This document shows positions 21,255 through 32,865 of a stretch of DNA of 64,000 bases, piece after piece. A program made the position numbers and the translations under genes. The notes under the pieces were generated by a model, which searched no databases, was not told the origin of the DNA, and saw only the letters and a program-made list of their open reading frames with translations. The stretch comes from Agapetus fuscipes (taxonomy: Eukaryota; Arthropoda; Insecta; Trichoptera; Glossosomatidae). The stretch is from the NCBI GenBank assembly GCA_951799405.1, contig OX637333.1, forward strand, positions 17,173,960 through 17,237,959, given 5' to 3'. Position 1 is the first letter of the stretch. The number at the start of each line of letters is the position of its first letter.

Positions 21255-21763
21255 TAATGAATTATTCTTGATATTTAATTAGTTTTTTTGTATTTTTTGA
21301 CATATGTGATGACTACTCCGTACTTCAAGGTTAAAATAAAAATTCTTACTCATGAATTGTAGTTAGAATATATAAGGTATCAGATTACCCGAAAATTAGA
21401 AACCCATAACGGTTCATTTAAGGTCCAGTGTTTGTGATGGAATAATAAAAGACATGTTTTTTTTAAATTAATATTTAAGAAGTAGGTTCGTATCGCTTTA
21501 TTTTAAATCATTTAAAATTTAAAGTACTTAAAATTTAAACATATTTATAAAATTTAAAAATATTTAATACTTAGTGAATTCACCTTTATTTTTTATAACA
21601 AAATTAAGGACACTATGTGTCCTTAATTTATCAAACAAAAGAAAGAGGTATCGATAAAGGATTTCTTAGAAAAAGGGTTCAGTAAAGTCAAGCGGTGCGG
21701 TAGCAGGTAAACTCGTATACATACCCGGTTACATACATACCCAGGAATATACATACATTGACC
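21255..21763. other. Host flank, no gene
   Basis: AT-rich sequence continuing from 16781 once the gypsy element is removed. It includes a small inverted pair (AAATTAAGGACAC...GTGTCCTTAATTT, 21601-21630), which could form a hairpin. No coding frame recognised. Confidence 0.5.
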
Positions 21764-22055
21764 GGTCCGTAGTCCAGGTGGTAACACTTCGGACTCGTAA
21801 CTGGAAGGTCGTGGGTTCGAATCCCGGCGGAGCACAAAAATATACCATTTATATTTTCAAATTTGCTATTCGCTGGGTTGAAAAATTCATAAACCTTTAC
21901 CAAAGACCGGTCATCAAAAGGTCCATCCAGCCTTACAACAACTGGGTCTTGCTTGAGAATTGGCGCTTTCTACAGCGACGACCAAGCTCGCAGAGGGCTC
22001 TTGAGGTGTGATACACACAAAAACAGCGCTCACCAAATAAATCAGCCTAATTTAA
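21764..22055 (+). mobile_element. SINE-B, best-preserved copy
   Basis: GTCCGTAGTCCAGGTGGTAACAC (A box) and GGGTTCGAATCCCGGCGG (perfect B box) form the head. The body then runs through ATACCATTTATATTTTC, GCTGGGTTGAAAAATTC, GGTCCATCCAGCC, CTACAGCGACGACCAAGC and a CTCACCAAATAAATCAGCC tail. It serves as the reference copy for this family. Confidence 0.88.
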
Positions 22056-22084
22056 TTTTAATTTTTAATACCCCCATAAAAAAA

Positions 22085-22254
22085 GGAGCTATGCTACACA
22101 TATAGTGTAACTTCTTGCCGCGTTATCCCCGAAGGGGTCGCATGTGGCGAGTTGAACCTATTTATTTTTACAGGTAAGGGGGCTTGCCTTACGCCAACCA
22201 CTTCAGTTGAAGTGGGGGTTTCCCAGCTCCCGAGGGGGCTGGTACTCATTTCTT
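22085..22254 (-). mobile_element. SINE-A 3' part, abutting a minisatellite
   Basis: Reverse complement of the SINE-A body from TACTCATTTCTT-type sequence to the GTAGCATAGCTCC end, including CGAAGGGGTCGCATGTGGCG. It stops exactly where the 15-bp minisatellite begins at 22255, so one insertion cut the other. Confidence 0.85.
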
Positions 22255-22890
22255 GACATTTTGTCGGGTGGACATATTGTCGGTGGACATTTTGTCGGTG
22301 GACATTTTGTCGGTGGACATTATGTCGGTGGACATTCTGTCGGTGGACATTCTGTCGGTGGACATTTTGTCGGTGGACATTTTGTCGGTGGACATTCTGT
22401 CGGTGGACATTCTGTCGGTGGACATTCTGTCGGTGGACATTCTGTCGGTGGACATTATGTCGGTGGACATTTTGTCGGTGGACATTATGTCGGTGGACAT
22501 TCTGTCGGTGGACATTCTGTCGGTGGACATTTTGTCGGTGGACATTTTGTCGGTGGACATTCTGTCGGTGGACATTCTGTCGGTGGACATTCTGTCGGTG
22601 GACATTCTGTCGGTGGACATTCTGTCGGTGGACATTTTGTCGCGTGGACATTTTGTCGGGTGGACATTTTGTCGGTGGACATTTTGTCGGTGGACATTAT
22701 GTCGGTGGACATTCTGTCGGTGGACATTTTCTCGGTGGACATTTTGTCGCGTGGACATTTTGTCGCGTGGACATTTTGTCCGTGGACATTGTGTCGGTGG
22801 ACATTCTGTCGGTGGACATTCTGTCGGTGGACATTTTGTCGGGTGGACATTTTGTCGGGGGGACATTTTGTCAATGGACATTTTTCACAG
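22255..22890 (-). repeat. 15-bp minisatellite, array 2
   Basis: About 42 units of GGTGGACATTTTGTC (the complement of array 1). Variants follow the same order as array 1 when read from 22890 downward: CCATTGAC, CCCCCCGAC, CCACCCGAC, then a pair of CGCGAC units, and later another CGCGAC. Open frames up to 288 codons on either strand are artefacts of the period. Confidence 0.95.
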
Positions 22891-22899
22891 GAACCTAAA

Positions 22900-23125
22900 T
22901 CTAAATCTAAATCTAAGCTGCAAAGATATGTATCATTTAAGATTAATATTAAACGTATTCCCACAAGCAGACACGTACAGTTTTGCGCTAACACATGCCG
23001 CATGTGGACCTACAATATAAAAACCCAATCTCAAGTGAACATAAGCCCTGCAACTCTTGCCAACCTTCCCTAAAACAGGGGTAACATTGGCAAAGTGAAC
23101 CATTTTTTACATTATGGGTGATACA
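22900..23125 (-). mobile_element. LINE-R 3'-end fragment with TTAGAT-type tail
   Basis: Minus-strand LINE-R 3' end (CACTTTGCCAATGTTACCCC to GCAGCTTAGATTTAGATTT) ending in three or four TTAGAT units. It lies against the minisatellite. Confidence 0.85.
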
Positions 23126-23147
23126 TGATTGTTATTGATATGTAAAC

Positions 23148-23301
23148 GCAAAAAAACGCAACTAAGCTACACATATAGTGTAACTTATTGGCTATTGCCT
23201 GCGTTATCCCCGAAGGGGTCGCATGTGTCGCTTCGGGACCTATTTATTTTTACAGGTAAGGGGGCCGGCCTCACACCAACCACTTTCAGTTGAAGTGGGG
23301 G
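23148..23301 (-). mobile_element. SINE-A 3' fragment
   Basis: Reverse SINE-A body from CCCCCACTTCAACTGAAAG to GTGTAGCTTAGTTGCG, truncated at 23301. Confidence 0.8.
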
Positions 23302-23330
23302 ACGTGATTACATTAATAAATAATATTTTA

Positions 23331-23658
23331 GATAGCTCAGTTGGTAGAGTGCTAGCATTCCATGCCGTGAGCTGAGGTTCGAATCCCACCGAGGTAGGGT
23401 GTCAGAAATGATTATCCGTTTCGGTGTTTATTTCAAACCTCAAATCAAAATACCAGCAAGGTTTACTCAGCCTTAACCAGAAATGAGAACCAGCCCTCTC
23501 GGGAGCTGGGAAACCCCCACTTCAACTGAAGAGGTTGGCGTAAGGCCGACCCCCTTACCTGTAAAAATAAATAGGTTCCACTCGCCACATGCGACCCCTT
23601 CGGGGATAACGCGGCAAGAAGTTACACTATAAGTATGTGTAGTTTAGTTGCATTTTTT
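23331..23658 (+). mobile_element. SINE-A full-length copy
   Basis: GATAGCTCAGTTGGTAGAGTGC (A box) and AGGTTCGAATCCC (B box) form a clear tRNA-derived head. The body follows: GTGTCAGAAATGATTATCCG, GTTTACTCAGCC, CTCGGGAGCTGGGAAACC, a CTTACCTGTAAAAATAAAT box, CCCCTTCGGGGATAACGC and TTAGTTGCATTTTTTTT. It is part of repeat Q and has counterparts at 30150 and 32866. Confidence 0.9.
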
Positions 23659-23764
23659 TTATGCCTATGAAGAATAAATTGAATATAATATTATGGTATA
23701 AACTTGAAACAATTATTTGTGGACAGTTTGCAACGTCTTTTGGAGAAAATACTTCAATGTTTCA

Positions 23765-24365
23765 TCTAAAATCTAAATCTAAATCAAAGCTGCAAAGATA
23801 TGTCTCATTTGAGATTCATATTAAATGCATTCCCACAAGCAGACATGCATAATTTCGCGCTTACACATGCTGCATGTGGACCTACAATATAAAAACCCCA
23901 ATCTCAAATGAACATAAGCCCTGCAACTCTTGCCGACCTTCCCTGAATCAGGGGTGACATTGGCAAAGTGAACCATTTTTTACAGTATGGGTGGTCAGCC
24001 GCATACCAACCTATCAGTCAAGGAGTACAAGCAATTAATACAATCAAATATATAAAACAAATACATTCTAAGCAATTAAACAGTAAAAAATTAAAAAGCT
24101 ACAACACATATTTTTTATATTTAAAAGCCTCAGCTTTAACCGCCAGCATTACAGATCAACCGCCGTTTCTTTCGATCCTTGCATACTTCTTTCATTTCAT
24201 CCAGAGCCATAACCTTTTTCATACAAGCTCTCCTTTTATTATGACTCTGGATATCCCATTCACTCGCTATTTCGAAAATTTGGTCCATCCATACCTTTCT
24301 CGGTCTTCCTTTTCCACGACATCCATCAATTCTTGCAGCATATACTTTCTTCGTCAGTCATTATA
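23765..24365 (-). mobile_element. LINE-R 3' region with coding remnant
   Basis: The 23765-24010 part is the usual LINE-R 3' end. Positions 24121-24360 (minus) repeat the C-terminal coding tail seen at 14741: KKVY, GKGRPRKVWMDQI, ACMKKVMALDEMKEVCKDRK-like words with changes. This second junction of UTR and coding tail supports their common origin. Confidence 0.85.
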
Positions 24366-25980
24366 ATAATCAAACTATTTAATTTACATAGTTGTATTTC
24401 TAACCTATTTATGGTTTCACCCACAGTTTCCATTTAACCTAATAACTCGTAGTCAGACCAAACAGTTTTTAAATAAAATTTTACACTTTCACATTCACTT
24501 TCATGATCTGTTTTATCTGATGTATTCCTTTTGTGTAATTGCAGGTCAGACCATGGTCCATTTGCAACTTTTTTATCTGCCGACGTTTCGCTTTCACGGC
24601 GTGGTGGTATTTTTATGGGGTTGCTCGTTTTCAGTGGCTGACTGGAAGTATGATGAAAATAGTGGGAATTGGAAGAATCGATTTCTGAAACATAAAAAAA
24701 AAAAACAAGAATTAGTTAATGGGTTCAAAATTTGCGAGAAAGAAGGAAGGTCTAATATTGTTTTTGCTAATCTCATCGATGTGAAATTCAATGGAAGTTT
24801 CCTCGCTCCCATAAAAACATTCTCAATTCTTATGAAGGCTAATAAACTTGCTGGTACTAAGATTTAAATAAGACAAAAATAGCAAAACGGAAAATACTAT
24901 CTTGCACCGTCCATGACAATTGAATCCAAGCCATGGTGTTAAATGCAAGCGTTTTTCAAAATAAAGTGTCGACCAAACGTTATTTCTTAAACATTTTACA
25001 AAATCAATGACATATTACATGCACATTAAAAAATATAAGATAAACTGCAACTTACGTGGATTTCCAATACCGCTTACGGTAGACTCAGTTCTTGTAAAAA
25101 TGAAACACTTCATAAAAATGTCCAATCACTGAATGAAAAAGCGTATTTTTTCTGTAATTGTTTGAAAAACAAAAGGTTATTTTCGTCAGTTTTTTCAGCA
25201 GACGCCATTAAACGCAGACAACAAAGTTCTACTACATGTTTTGATTGGAACAAAATTTGAATTTCAAAAAAAACTACCTACCCTCACTTTAATGATTACT
25301 CGCCATCTAGCGTATTTTTTTGGAAGTTTGCATGTAAAAGAAGCTTACAAAATATATCTTTCTCATTTGGGATGGCGTGAATTTGAAGCATGTATGTGTC
25401 AGACAGAGACAACTGTCAAGGCAATATCTTTATGAGTTTCTGCTTGAAATCATATTTCATTTTAGAATGCTGGTTCATTTGTTCCCAGTGACCGGAGCCC
25501 TACTCTGTGCAGGAGCCTGAATACACTGTGGCCTGAGCCTCTGTGGCCTGAGCCAGACCCCGTTAACTAATATTTTGCTACTGGTAACCTTGTTTTATAA
25601 TATCGGTGCCATATTGGAATCCATCTTGGTTTGAGTGAAGTATCAAGAGGAGTAAGGAGGAAGGGGAAGAAGTGGTATTTTAACTGGAATCAGAATGATC
25701 GTAAATAAATCTGAATTCATCATTTATATTTACTTACTGTAATTCATTGAAAAAAAGAGTTAACGTGTAAATAAACTTTTCATTGTTTAGTATTTATTAA
25801 ATTGCTCATTTTTTATTAAAAAAAACTGATGAAAAAATATTTTTTAATGATGGTTGAACTGTGTGTAGGATTTGCGCAGCGATAACAGCCATAACCACCC
25901 CACCCGCCTGCTTGGCGCCAGTCGGCCTCAAACGTCAAGCGGTCAAGCGTATTTGAAATTAACTGTTTTATTTTCACTAT
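24366..25980 (+). repeat. Repeat Q, copy A
   Basis: Matches 30565-31617 (same strand) and 31721-32775 (inverted) closely, then continues past them. Positions 25408-25470 (CAACTGTCAAGGCAATATC to TTTTAGAATGCTGG) are the uninterrupted form of a site that holds a 6 kb transposon and a MITE near 33.8-40.4 kb. From 25555 it matches the inverted copy at 5500-5830. Confidence 0.85.
24434..25113 (-). CDS. Two-exon gene-like unit in repeat Q, copy A
   Basis: Exon 1 is 25113-25056 (begins MKCFIFTRTE) with a GTAAG donor. Exon 2 is 24684-24434, starting after a T-rich tract and TTTCAG, and the frame continues through the join. Exon 2 encodes IDSSNSHYFHHTSSQP, a KIPPRRESETSADKK stretch and, in this copy only, an extension past GPWSDLQ through HESECES to DYELLG. 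Just upstream (near 25210) another Met starts a 32-codon frame (MASAEKTDENN...), possibly the true N-terminus with a broken join. No family was recognised. The same unit occurs at 30746-31328 and 32010-32593 with an earlier stop. Ser/Lys-rich composition suggests a nuclear or disordered protein; this is inference. Confidence 0.4.
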
Positions 25981-26007
25981 TATTGAAGAGTGCAGAGAGT
26001 AATGAAA

Positions 26008-26255
26008 TCAAGAAGATTCCAGTGGCCGGACACGTAGCACGTGCAGAAGACTCCAGGATCATCAGAACTGTCTTGGATGGTGCCCTCTCAGGTGTTAGAT
26101 CACTTGGACGTCCAAGGATGCGGTGGGCAGAGAACGTCGAAGCCAACGCCGAAGTTTTGGGAGTGAGGCGACCATGGAGGGAATCAGCACAAGGCAGAGT
26201 GGTGCAGGTGTCCCTGAGCCTTGTAGGCTGTCGGCTGATGAGCCGAAGAAAGTGA
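26008..26255 (+). pseudogene. LINE reverse transcriptase C-terminal relic
   Basis: The frame reads GHVARAEDSRIIRTVLDG, then GRPRMRWAENVEANAEVLGV and WRESAQGR. This order (GHV.RM.D.R....., GRPR.RW.D.VE.D...LG...WR..A.DR) is the familiar tail of many non-LTR reverse transcriptases. The rest of the element is missing. It belongs to a different lineage from LINE-R. Confidence 0.75.
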
Positions 26256-27015
26256 AATTCAAGTGTATAGATTTCATATTATAAACATTTCCGGTCCTCA
26301 GGCCATCATCAGGGGACAATCATCGGGGATCCAAAACTTTTGCAAGAAATACAGACACAGAATGCCAGTGTCCTTGACAATATCTTGTCCGACAGGTGCC
26401 TATTACATTGTTTACCTACTACGTTTATTTTTGCCAAATCATTTGTGTTTTTTACATTGAGTTTTTTTATTAATTTTTTTCTTTACACAGTGTGTATTTT
26501 TGTGATTGTATGACTAACTGTAACTCTGTCGCCATTCCGCTAGGGGTGGCCAGAGCCTCTGCAGAGTTGCCTCCATTTTTTCCTATCCTTACATATCTCT
26601 TTCAATTCATTCATATCCATCACCTTTTTCATGCATTTTCTTCTTTTACGCTCACTTTGTATATCCCATTCTTTCACAATCTCCTCAATCTGCTCACTCC
26701 ATACTTTTCTCTAATCTTACACTAATCTTTCTAGAATAAATAAATATTGTGCAAAATATAAGTGTTTTATTTTGATAGCTTTAAAGCAATAATAATAATA
26801 TCATGGCAGATAATATTATATGAATATAGTGGTGTGGGTGTACCCGCGTGCCGCGTGTTTATACACACATGCATACAAGATCAAGTCCGAAAAGTGAGAT
26901 GTAAGGCAGTGAAGCAAGAAAGACGGGGAAGGGGGTTTCGAAGTACGGACCTACCCCAAAGCCATAGAGTGGCTTCTCTAAGTACCTATATACTCTGTGC
27001 ACAAGCCCAAAGATA
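26256..27015. other. No intact gene; faint LINE-R tail at 26540-26720
   Basis: On the minus strand 26540-26720 contains diverged LINE-R C-terminal wording (KRRKCMKKVMDMNELKEICKD-like). The remainder has no supported feature. Short frames at 26762-27181 overlap the palindrome edge and look accidental. Confidence 0.45.
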
Positions 27016-27283
27016 TAAGTATACTATAATACTACGTATTATAGATGTGCCACTGAACCCTGTTTCAGTGCATTATGTAGGAAAAACAAGGTATATGGAA
27101 ATAGTAAAAAGAGTCATCTATACTTCGGGTCGTAAGGTTTTTGTACAAATCCCCCCTGGGACGAGACGTTCGCGCCAGTAGGCTCTTGGCTGGGGAACCG
27201 GAAATACATGAATGGTGGTAAATTTAAATTGGCTGCAAGGCGGTAAATTTAAATTGGCTGCAGTTTGAAAATATTATTCTGAG

Positions 27284-27527
27284 CTCCTTGACTGATAGGT
27301 TGGTACGAGGCTGACCACCCGTGCTGTAAAAATCGGTTTACTTTTGCCAATGCCACCCCGGTTCAGGGAACGGCGGCAGGAGTTGCAAGGTTTAGGTCCA
27401 TGTGAGGTTTTCTTTATTTGTATGCACACATGCAGAATGTGTAGGCGCGAACCTACATGTGCCTGTCTGTAGGCATGCATTTCATATGAGCCTTAAATGC
27501 TTACATATCCTTGCAGCTTAGATTATA
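27284..27527 (+). mobile_element. LINE-R 3'-end fragment in foldback element
   Basis: Plus-strand copy from TTGACTGATAGGTTGG through GCCACCCCGGTTCAGGG to a TTGCAGCTTAGATTATAG end. Closest to the copy at 2985-3185 (both have TGTGCATACAAATAAAG-type wording). Confidence 0.82.
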
Positions 27528-27976
27528 GTTTATAGATAGTATTAAAATCATGATATTATATAGCCGTTATTATAATGGCGGTAAATTTAAATTTCTGGCA
27601 GTTTGAAAATATAAATCTTAGTATTAAAATTATATTATTAGGTATTATTGCAAAAATGTCTTTCAAATTTAAATTAAATTAAAATTTATTTTCACTAAAT
27701 TTTGTATTTTTAGTTAGGCTTTTGGCTTTTGTTATTATATAGACTTTATTATAATGGCAGCAAATTTAAATTTGTGGCAGTTTGAAAATATAAATCTTAG
27801 TATTAAAATTATGTCATTAGGTATTATTGCAAACAAGTTTAACTTTTAAAATAAGGGCTATTGAATCTCGGGATTATAATACTAAAATTTATAGATAACT
27901 GATTTATATTTTGAATTTAAATTTGCCGCCGTTATATATGGGTCATATAATCACATTTGTATTTATTTATTTAGAA

Positions 27977-28894
27977 CAGGCCTGGCCAACCCACGGCCCG
28001 CGGGCCGCATGCGGCCCGCGGCGCCTTTACGTGCGGCCCGCGGTCAAGTGTGATGAAAAATAAAAATGAAATATAATAAAAATAAAAATAGGGCGTCTAT
28101 AACAGACGTAAATCTGGAAAACCAGTTAAGGTGTGTAACTTCAAATATTGAAATACCTAGATTTATAAAAATTAAGTAAGCGAAAAGAATCTCAAATCTT
28201 GCACTGAAAGGAGAAGTCCCTGATAATTGGTTTTATTTGTAATATTATTTTGAAATGAAAAATTAAGAATTTTTTCCTCTATGAAGTTAAGGATTAATTA
28301 ATAATTTTCGTTGTTAAAATATTTTTCTATTGTTGAATTGTTTGTTATGTTGTTTACTACATAAATACATTTTTTGTTGTTGGTTCAATGCGTGTTTTCT
28401 TTTCACATCTGGTTGTGGTTTCTAATCTAATCTAATCTAAGCTGCAAAGATATATATCATTTAAGATTTACATTAAATGCATTCCCACAAGCAGACATGT
28501 ACATAATTTCGCGCTAACACATGCCGCATGTGGACCTGCAATATAAAAACCCAATCTCAAATGAACATAAGCCCTGCAACTCTTACCGTCCTTCCCTGAA
28601 ACAGGGGTGACATTGGCAAAGTGAACCTTTTTTTTTTTTTACAGTATGGGTGGTCAGCCGCATACCAACCTATGTATAAGTCAAGGAACAAACATCACAA
28701 ATTACATTTTTAAAATTAATAAACAATAATATGATATAAACATGGACATGGACATCAAAAAAAAAAAAAAACAGTGGTTTCGTTTTTTTATATAATTTGT
28801 TTTGTAAAATGTTTGTATGTGTGGCCCTTGGGGAAATTTTAGGCGCCAATAGGCATCAATGCGGCCCGGGTGCAATTTGGGTTGGCCAGGCCTG
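27977..28894. mobile_element. Non-autonomous hAT element with 8-bp duplication
   Basis: Perfect 14-bp inverted ends (CAGGCCTGGCCAAC) and the duplication ATTTAGAA at 27969-27976 and 28895-28902. GCGGCCCGCGG-type palindromes at the subterminal region are typical of a widespread hAT group. There is no transposase. A LINE-R 3' copy is nested in it. It lies in the spacer of the foldback element, so the order is foldback, then hAT, then LINE-R. Confidence 0.93.
28429..28680 (-). mobile_element. LINE-R 3' end with TTAGA tail
   Basis: Minus-strand 3' end followed by (TTAGA) units (ATCTAATCTAATCTAA on the plus strand, about 28424-28440). It is nested in the hAT element. Confidence 0.85.
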
Positions 28895-29884
28895 ATTTAG
28901 AACAATACAATAATGGATAGGATACTTCAGAATATAAAAAATATGAAAATAAATAAAATTACGTATTACTCCAATTACATGTTGACATTAAAAGATACCA
29001 AGATTCTAAAATAATAAAATTAGTTTCACTCATAAAAATAAGTAAAGTAATAAATAAGATACAAATAGGTAAAAATAGTTGCGCACATTTACCTTTACAA
29101 TAAATAGATTGCAGAAACTCACACACACGCATCCATTTACTCACAATAGTGATATATATTTAATAGCTAAAAAAATACCAAATCTATAACAAAAAAAAAT
29201 CAATTTAATTTAAATTTGAAAGACATTTTTGCAATAATACCTAATGACATAATTTTAATACTAAGATTTATATTTTCAAACTGCCACAAATTTAAATTTG
29301 CTGCCATTATAATAAATGCTATTTAATAATATGATTTTAATACTCAGATTAATATTTTTAAACTGCAGCCAATTTAAATTTACCACCATTTATATATTTC
29401 CAGTTCCCCAGCCAAAAGACTAACTAAAAATACAAAATTTAGTGAAAATAAATTTTAATTTAATTTAAATTTGAAAAACATTTTTGCAATAATACCTAAT
29501 CACATAATTTTAATACTAAGATTTATATTTTCAAACTGCCAGAAATTTAAATTTACCGCCATTATAATAACGGCTATATAATATCATGATTTTAATACTC
29601 AGAATAATATTTTCAAACTGCAGCCAATTTAAATTTACCGCCTTGCAGCCAATTTAAATTTACCACCATTCATGTATTTCCGGTTCCCCAGCCAAGAGCC
29701 TACTGGCGCGAACGTCTCGTCCCCTGGGGACTTCTTCTTCTTCTAAAAAAATATATTTTTTGTTTCTGCCATACTTATTTCACAAGAAAAACAACGTTTT
29801 ATTACATAGATATATTTTTTATTAACATTTTAAGGAGTGAATTATAATACAAATTTACAATGAAATAAAGCTTGCACATTCTAA

Positions 29885-30106
29885 AATCTAAATCTAAGCT
29901 GCAAAGATATGTACCATTTAAGATTCATATTAAACGAATTCCCACAAGTAGACATGTACCATTTCGCGCTAACACATGCCGCATGTGGACCTACAATCTA
30001 AAAACCCAATCTCAAGTGAACATAAGCCCTGCAACTCTTGCCGACCTTCTCTGAAACAGAGGTGACATTGGCAAAGTGAACCATTTTTTACACTATGGGT
30101 GATACA
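29885..30106 (-). mobile_element. LINE-R 3' end, left palindrome arm
   Basis: Mirror of 33240-33455. Ends in a short TTAGAT tail next to TTCTAAAATC. Confidence 0.85.
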
Positions 30107-30149
30107 TTATTGTTATTGATAAGTGATTACATTAAAACATAATATTTTA

Positions 30150-30473
30150 GATAGCTCAGTTGGTAGAGTGCTTGCATTCCATGCCGTGAGCTGGGGTTCG
30201 AATCCCACCGAGGCAGGGTGTCAGAAATGATTATCCGTTTCGGTGTTTATTTCAAACCTCAAATCAAAATACCGGCAAGGTTTACTCAGCCTTAACCAGA
30301 AATGAGAACCAGCCTCTCGGGAGCTGGGAAACCCCTACTTCAACTGAAGAGGTTGGCGTAAGGCCGACCCCCTTACCTGTAAAAATAAATAGGTTCCACT
30401 CGCCACATGCGACCCCTTCGGGAATAACGCGGCAAGATGTTACACTATATGTGTAGCTTAGTTGCGTTTTTTT
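30150..30473 (+). mobile_element. SINE-A, left palindrome arm
   Basis: Full-length, with GATAGCTCAGTTGGTAGAG (A box) and GGGTTCGAATCCC (B box). It corresponds to 32866-33190 in the other arm and to 23331-23658 in copy A. Confidence 0.9.
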
Positions 30474-30745
30474 TTATGCCCATGAAGAATAAATTGAATA
30501 AAATATTATGGTATAAACTTGAAACAATTATTTTTATGTCTTTTGGAGAAAATAGTTCAATGTTTTCTCATTATAATAATCAAACTATTTAATTTACATA
30601 GTTGAATTTCTAACCTATTTATGGTTTTACTCACAGTTTCCATTTAACCTAATAACTCGTCGTAAAACCAAACAGTTTTTAAATAAAATTTTACACTTTC
30701 ACATTCACTTTCATGATCTGTTTTATCTGATGTATTCCTTTTGTG

Positions 30746-31328
30746 TTATTGCAGGTCAGACCATGGTCCATTTGCAACTTTTTTATCTGCCGACGTTTCG
30801 CTTTCACGGCGTGGTGGTATTTTTATGGGGTTGGTCGTTTTCAGTGACTGACTGGTAGTATGATGAAAATTGTGGGAATTGGAAGAATCGATTTCTGAAA
30901 CATAAATAAAAAAAAAAGAATTAGTTTATGGGTTCAAAATTTGCAAGAAAGAAGGAAGGTCTAAGATAATATTGTTTTTGCTAATCTCATCTATGTGAAA
31001 TTAAATGGAAGTTTCCTTGCTCCCATAAAAACGTTTCACATTTCTTATGAAGGCTAATAAACTTGCTGGTACTAAGATTTAAATAAGACAAAAATACCAA
31101 AACGGAAAATACTATCTGACACCGTCCATGACAATTGAATCCAAGCAATGGTGTTAAATAGAAGCGTTTTTCAAAATTAAGTGTCGACCAAACGTTATTT
31201 CTTAAACATTTTACAAAATCGATGACAGATTACATGCACATTAAAAAATATAAAATAAACTTCAACTTACTTGGATTTCCAATACCGCTTACGGTACACT
31301 CAGTCCTTGTAAAAATGAAACACTTCAT
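30746..31328 (-). pseudogene. Two-exon gene-like unit, copy B
   Basis: Exon 1 is 31328-31271 and exon 2 is 30894-30746, with the same GTAAG donor and TTTCAG acceptor as copy A. A TAA at 30746-30748 ends the frame after SDLQ, where copy A reads through (TTA). Copy B and copy C share this stop, as expected for arms of one palindrome. Small indels distinguish the introns. Confidence 0.45.
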
Positions 31329-32009
31329 AAAAATGTCCAATCACTGAATGAAAAAGCGCATTTTTTCCGTAATTGTTTGAAGAACAAAAGGTTACTTTTG
31401 TCATTTTTTTCAGCAGACGCCATGAAACACAGACAACAAATTTCTACTGTCACATGTTTTGATTGGAACAAAATTTGAATTTCAAAAAAAACTACCTACC
31501 CACACTTTAATGATTACTTGCCATCTAGCGTATTTTTTTGAAAGTTTGCATGTAAAAGAAGCTTACAAAATATATCTTTCTCATTTGGGATCAGGGCGTG
31601 AATTTGAAGCATATGTGCAGGCTCCTGTCACTGGGAACAAATGAACCAGCATTCTAAAATGAAATATGATTTTAAGCAGAAACTCATAGAGATATTGCCT
31701 TGACAGTTGTCTCTGTCTGACACATATGCTTCAAATTCACGCCCTGATCCCAAATGAAAAAGATATATTTTGTAAGCTTCTTTTACATGCAAACTTTAAA
31801 AAAAATACGCTAGATGGCAAGTAATCATTAAAGTGAGGGTAGGTAGTTTTTTTTGAAATTCAAATTTTGTTCCAATCAAAACATGTGACAGTAGAAATTT
31901 TTTGTCTGTGTTTAATGGCGTCTGCTGAAAAAAATGACAAAAGTAACCTTTTGTTTTTCAAACAATTACGGAAAAAATGCGCTTTTTCATTCAGTGATTG
32001 GACATTTTT

Positions 32010-32593
32010 ATGAAGTGTTTCATTTTTACAAGAACTGAGTCTACCGTAAGCGGTATTGGAAATCCAAGTAAGTTGCAGTTTATTTTATATTTTTTAATGT
32101 GCATGTAATCTGTCATTGATTTTGTAAAATGTTTAAGAAATAACGTTTGGTCGACACTTAATTTTGAAAAACGCTTGTATTTAACACCATTGCTTGGATT
32201 CAATTGTCATGGACGGTGTCAGATAGTATTTTCCGTTTTGGTATTTTTGTCTTATTTAAATCTTAGTACCAGCTAGTTTATTTACCTTCATAAGAAATGT
32301 GAAACGTTTTTATGGGAGCAAGGAAACTTCCATTGAATTTCACATCGATGAGATTAGCAAAAACAATATTATCTTAGACCTTCCTTCTTTCTTGCAAATT
32401 TTGAACCCATAAACTAATTCTTCTTTTTTTTATTTATGTTTCAGAAATCGATTCTTCCGATTCCCACAATTTTCATCATACTACCAGTCAGTCACTGAAA
32501 ACGACCAACCCCATAAAAATACCACCACGCCGTGAAAGCGAAACGTCGGCAGATAAAAAAGTTGCAAATGGACCATGGTCTGACCTGCAATAA
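32010..32593 (+). pseudogene. Two-exon gene-like unit, copy C
   Basis: Exon 1 is 32010-32067 (MKCFIFTRTE...) with a GTAAGT donor. The intron is 377 bp with a T-rich 3' end and TTTCAG. Exon 2 is 32445-32593, ending in TAA after SDLQ. The join keeps phase. In this arm the unit is on the plus strand. Whether it is still transcribed cannot be seen. Confidence 0.45.
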
Positions 32594-32865
32594 CACAAAA
32601 GGAATACATCAGATAAAACAGATCATGAAAGTGAATGTGAAAGTGTAAAGTTTTATTTAAAAACTGTTTGGTTTTACGACGAGTTATTAGGTTAAATGGA
32701 AACTGTGGGTAAAACCATAAATAGGTTAGAAATTCAACTATGTAAATTAAATAGTTTGATTATTATTATGAGAAAACATTGAACTATTTTCTCCAAAAGA
32801 CATAAAAATAATTGTTTCAAGTTTATACCATAATATTTTATTCAATTTATTCTTCATAGGCATAA

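Larger units (their letters stand above)
27160..29721. mobile_element. Foldback-type element, TSD CCCTGG
   Basis: Ends GACGAGACGTTCGCGCCAG and its complement; long inverted arms (several hundred bp) are built from repeated GGxGGTAAATTTAAATTGGC-like and CAGTTTGAAAATATAAATC units. CCCTGG flanks both sides (27154-27159 and 29722-29727). The opposite arm of the palindrome has the undisrupted site. No transposase is present. LINE-R and hAT elements are nested inside. Confidence 0.88.

Noticed and set aside
11499..22890. CRISPR-like array suggested by regular short repeats
   Set aside because: The repeats are contiguous 15-bp units without spacers, in a eukaryotic context.
22207..23073. Long open frames (up to 288 codons) through the 15-bp minisatellites on both strands
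   Set aside because: The 15-bp period keeps frames open in many phases at once; no conserved protein, and both strands are equally open.
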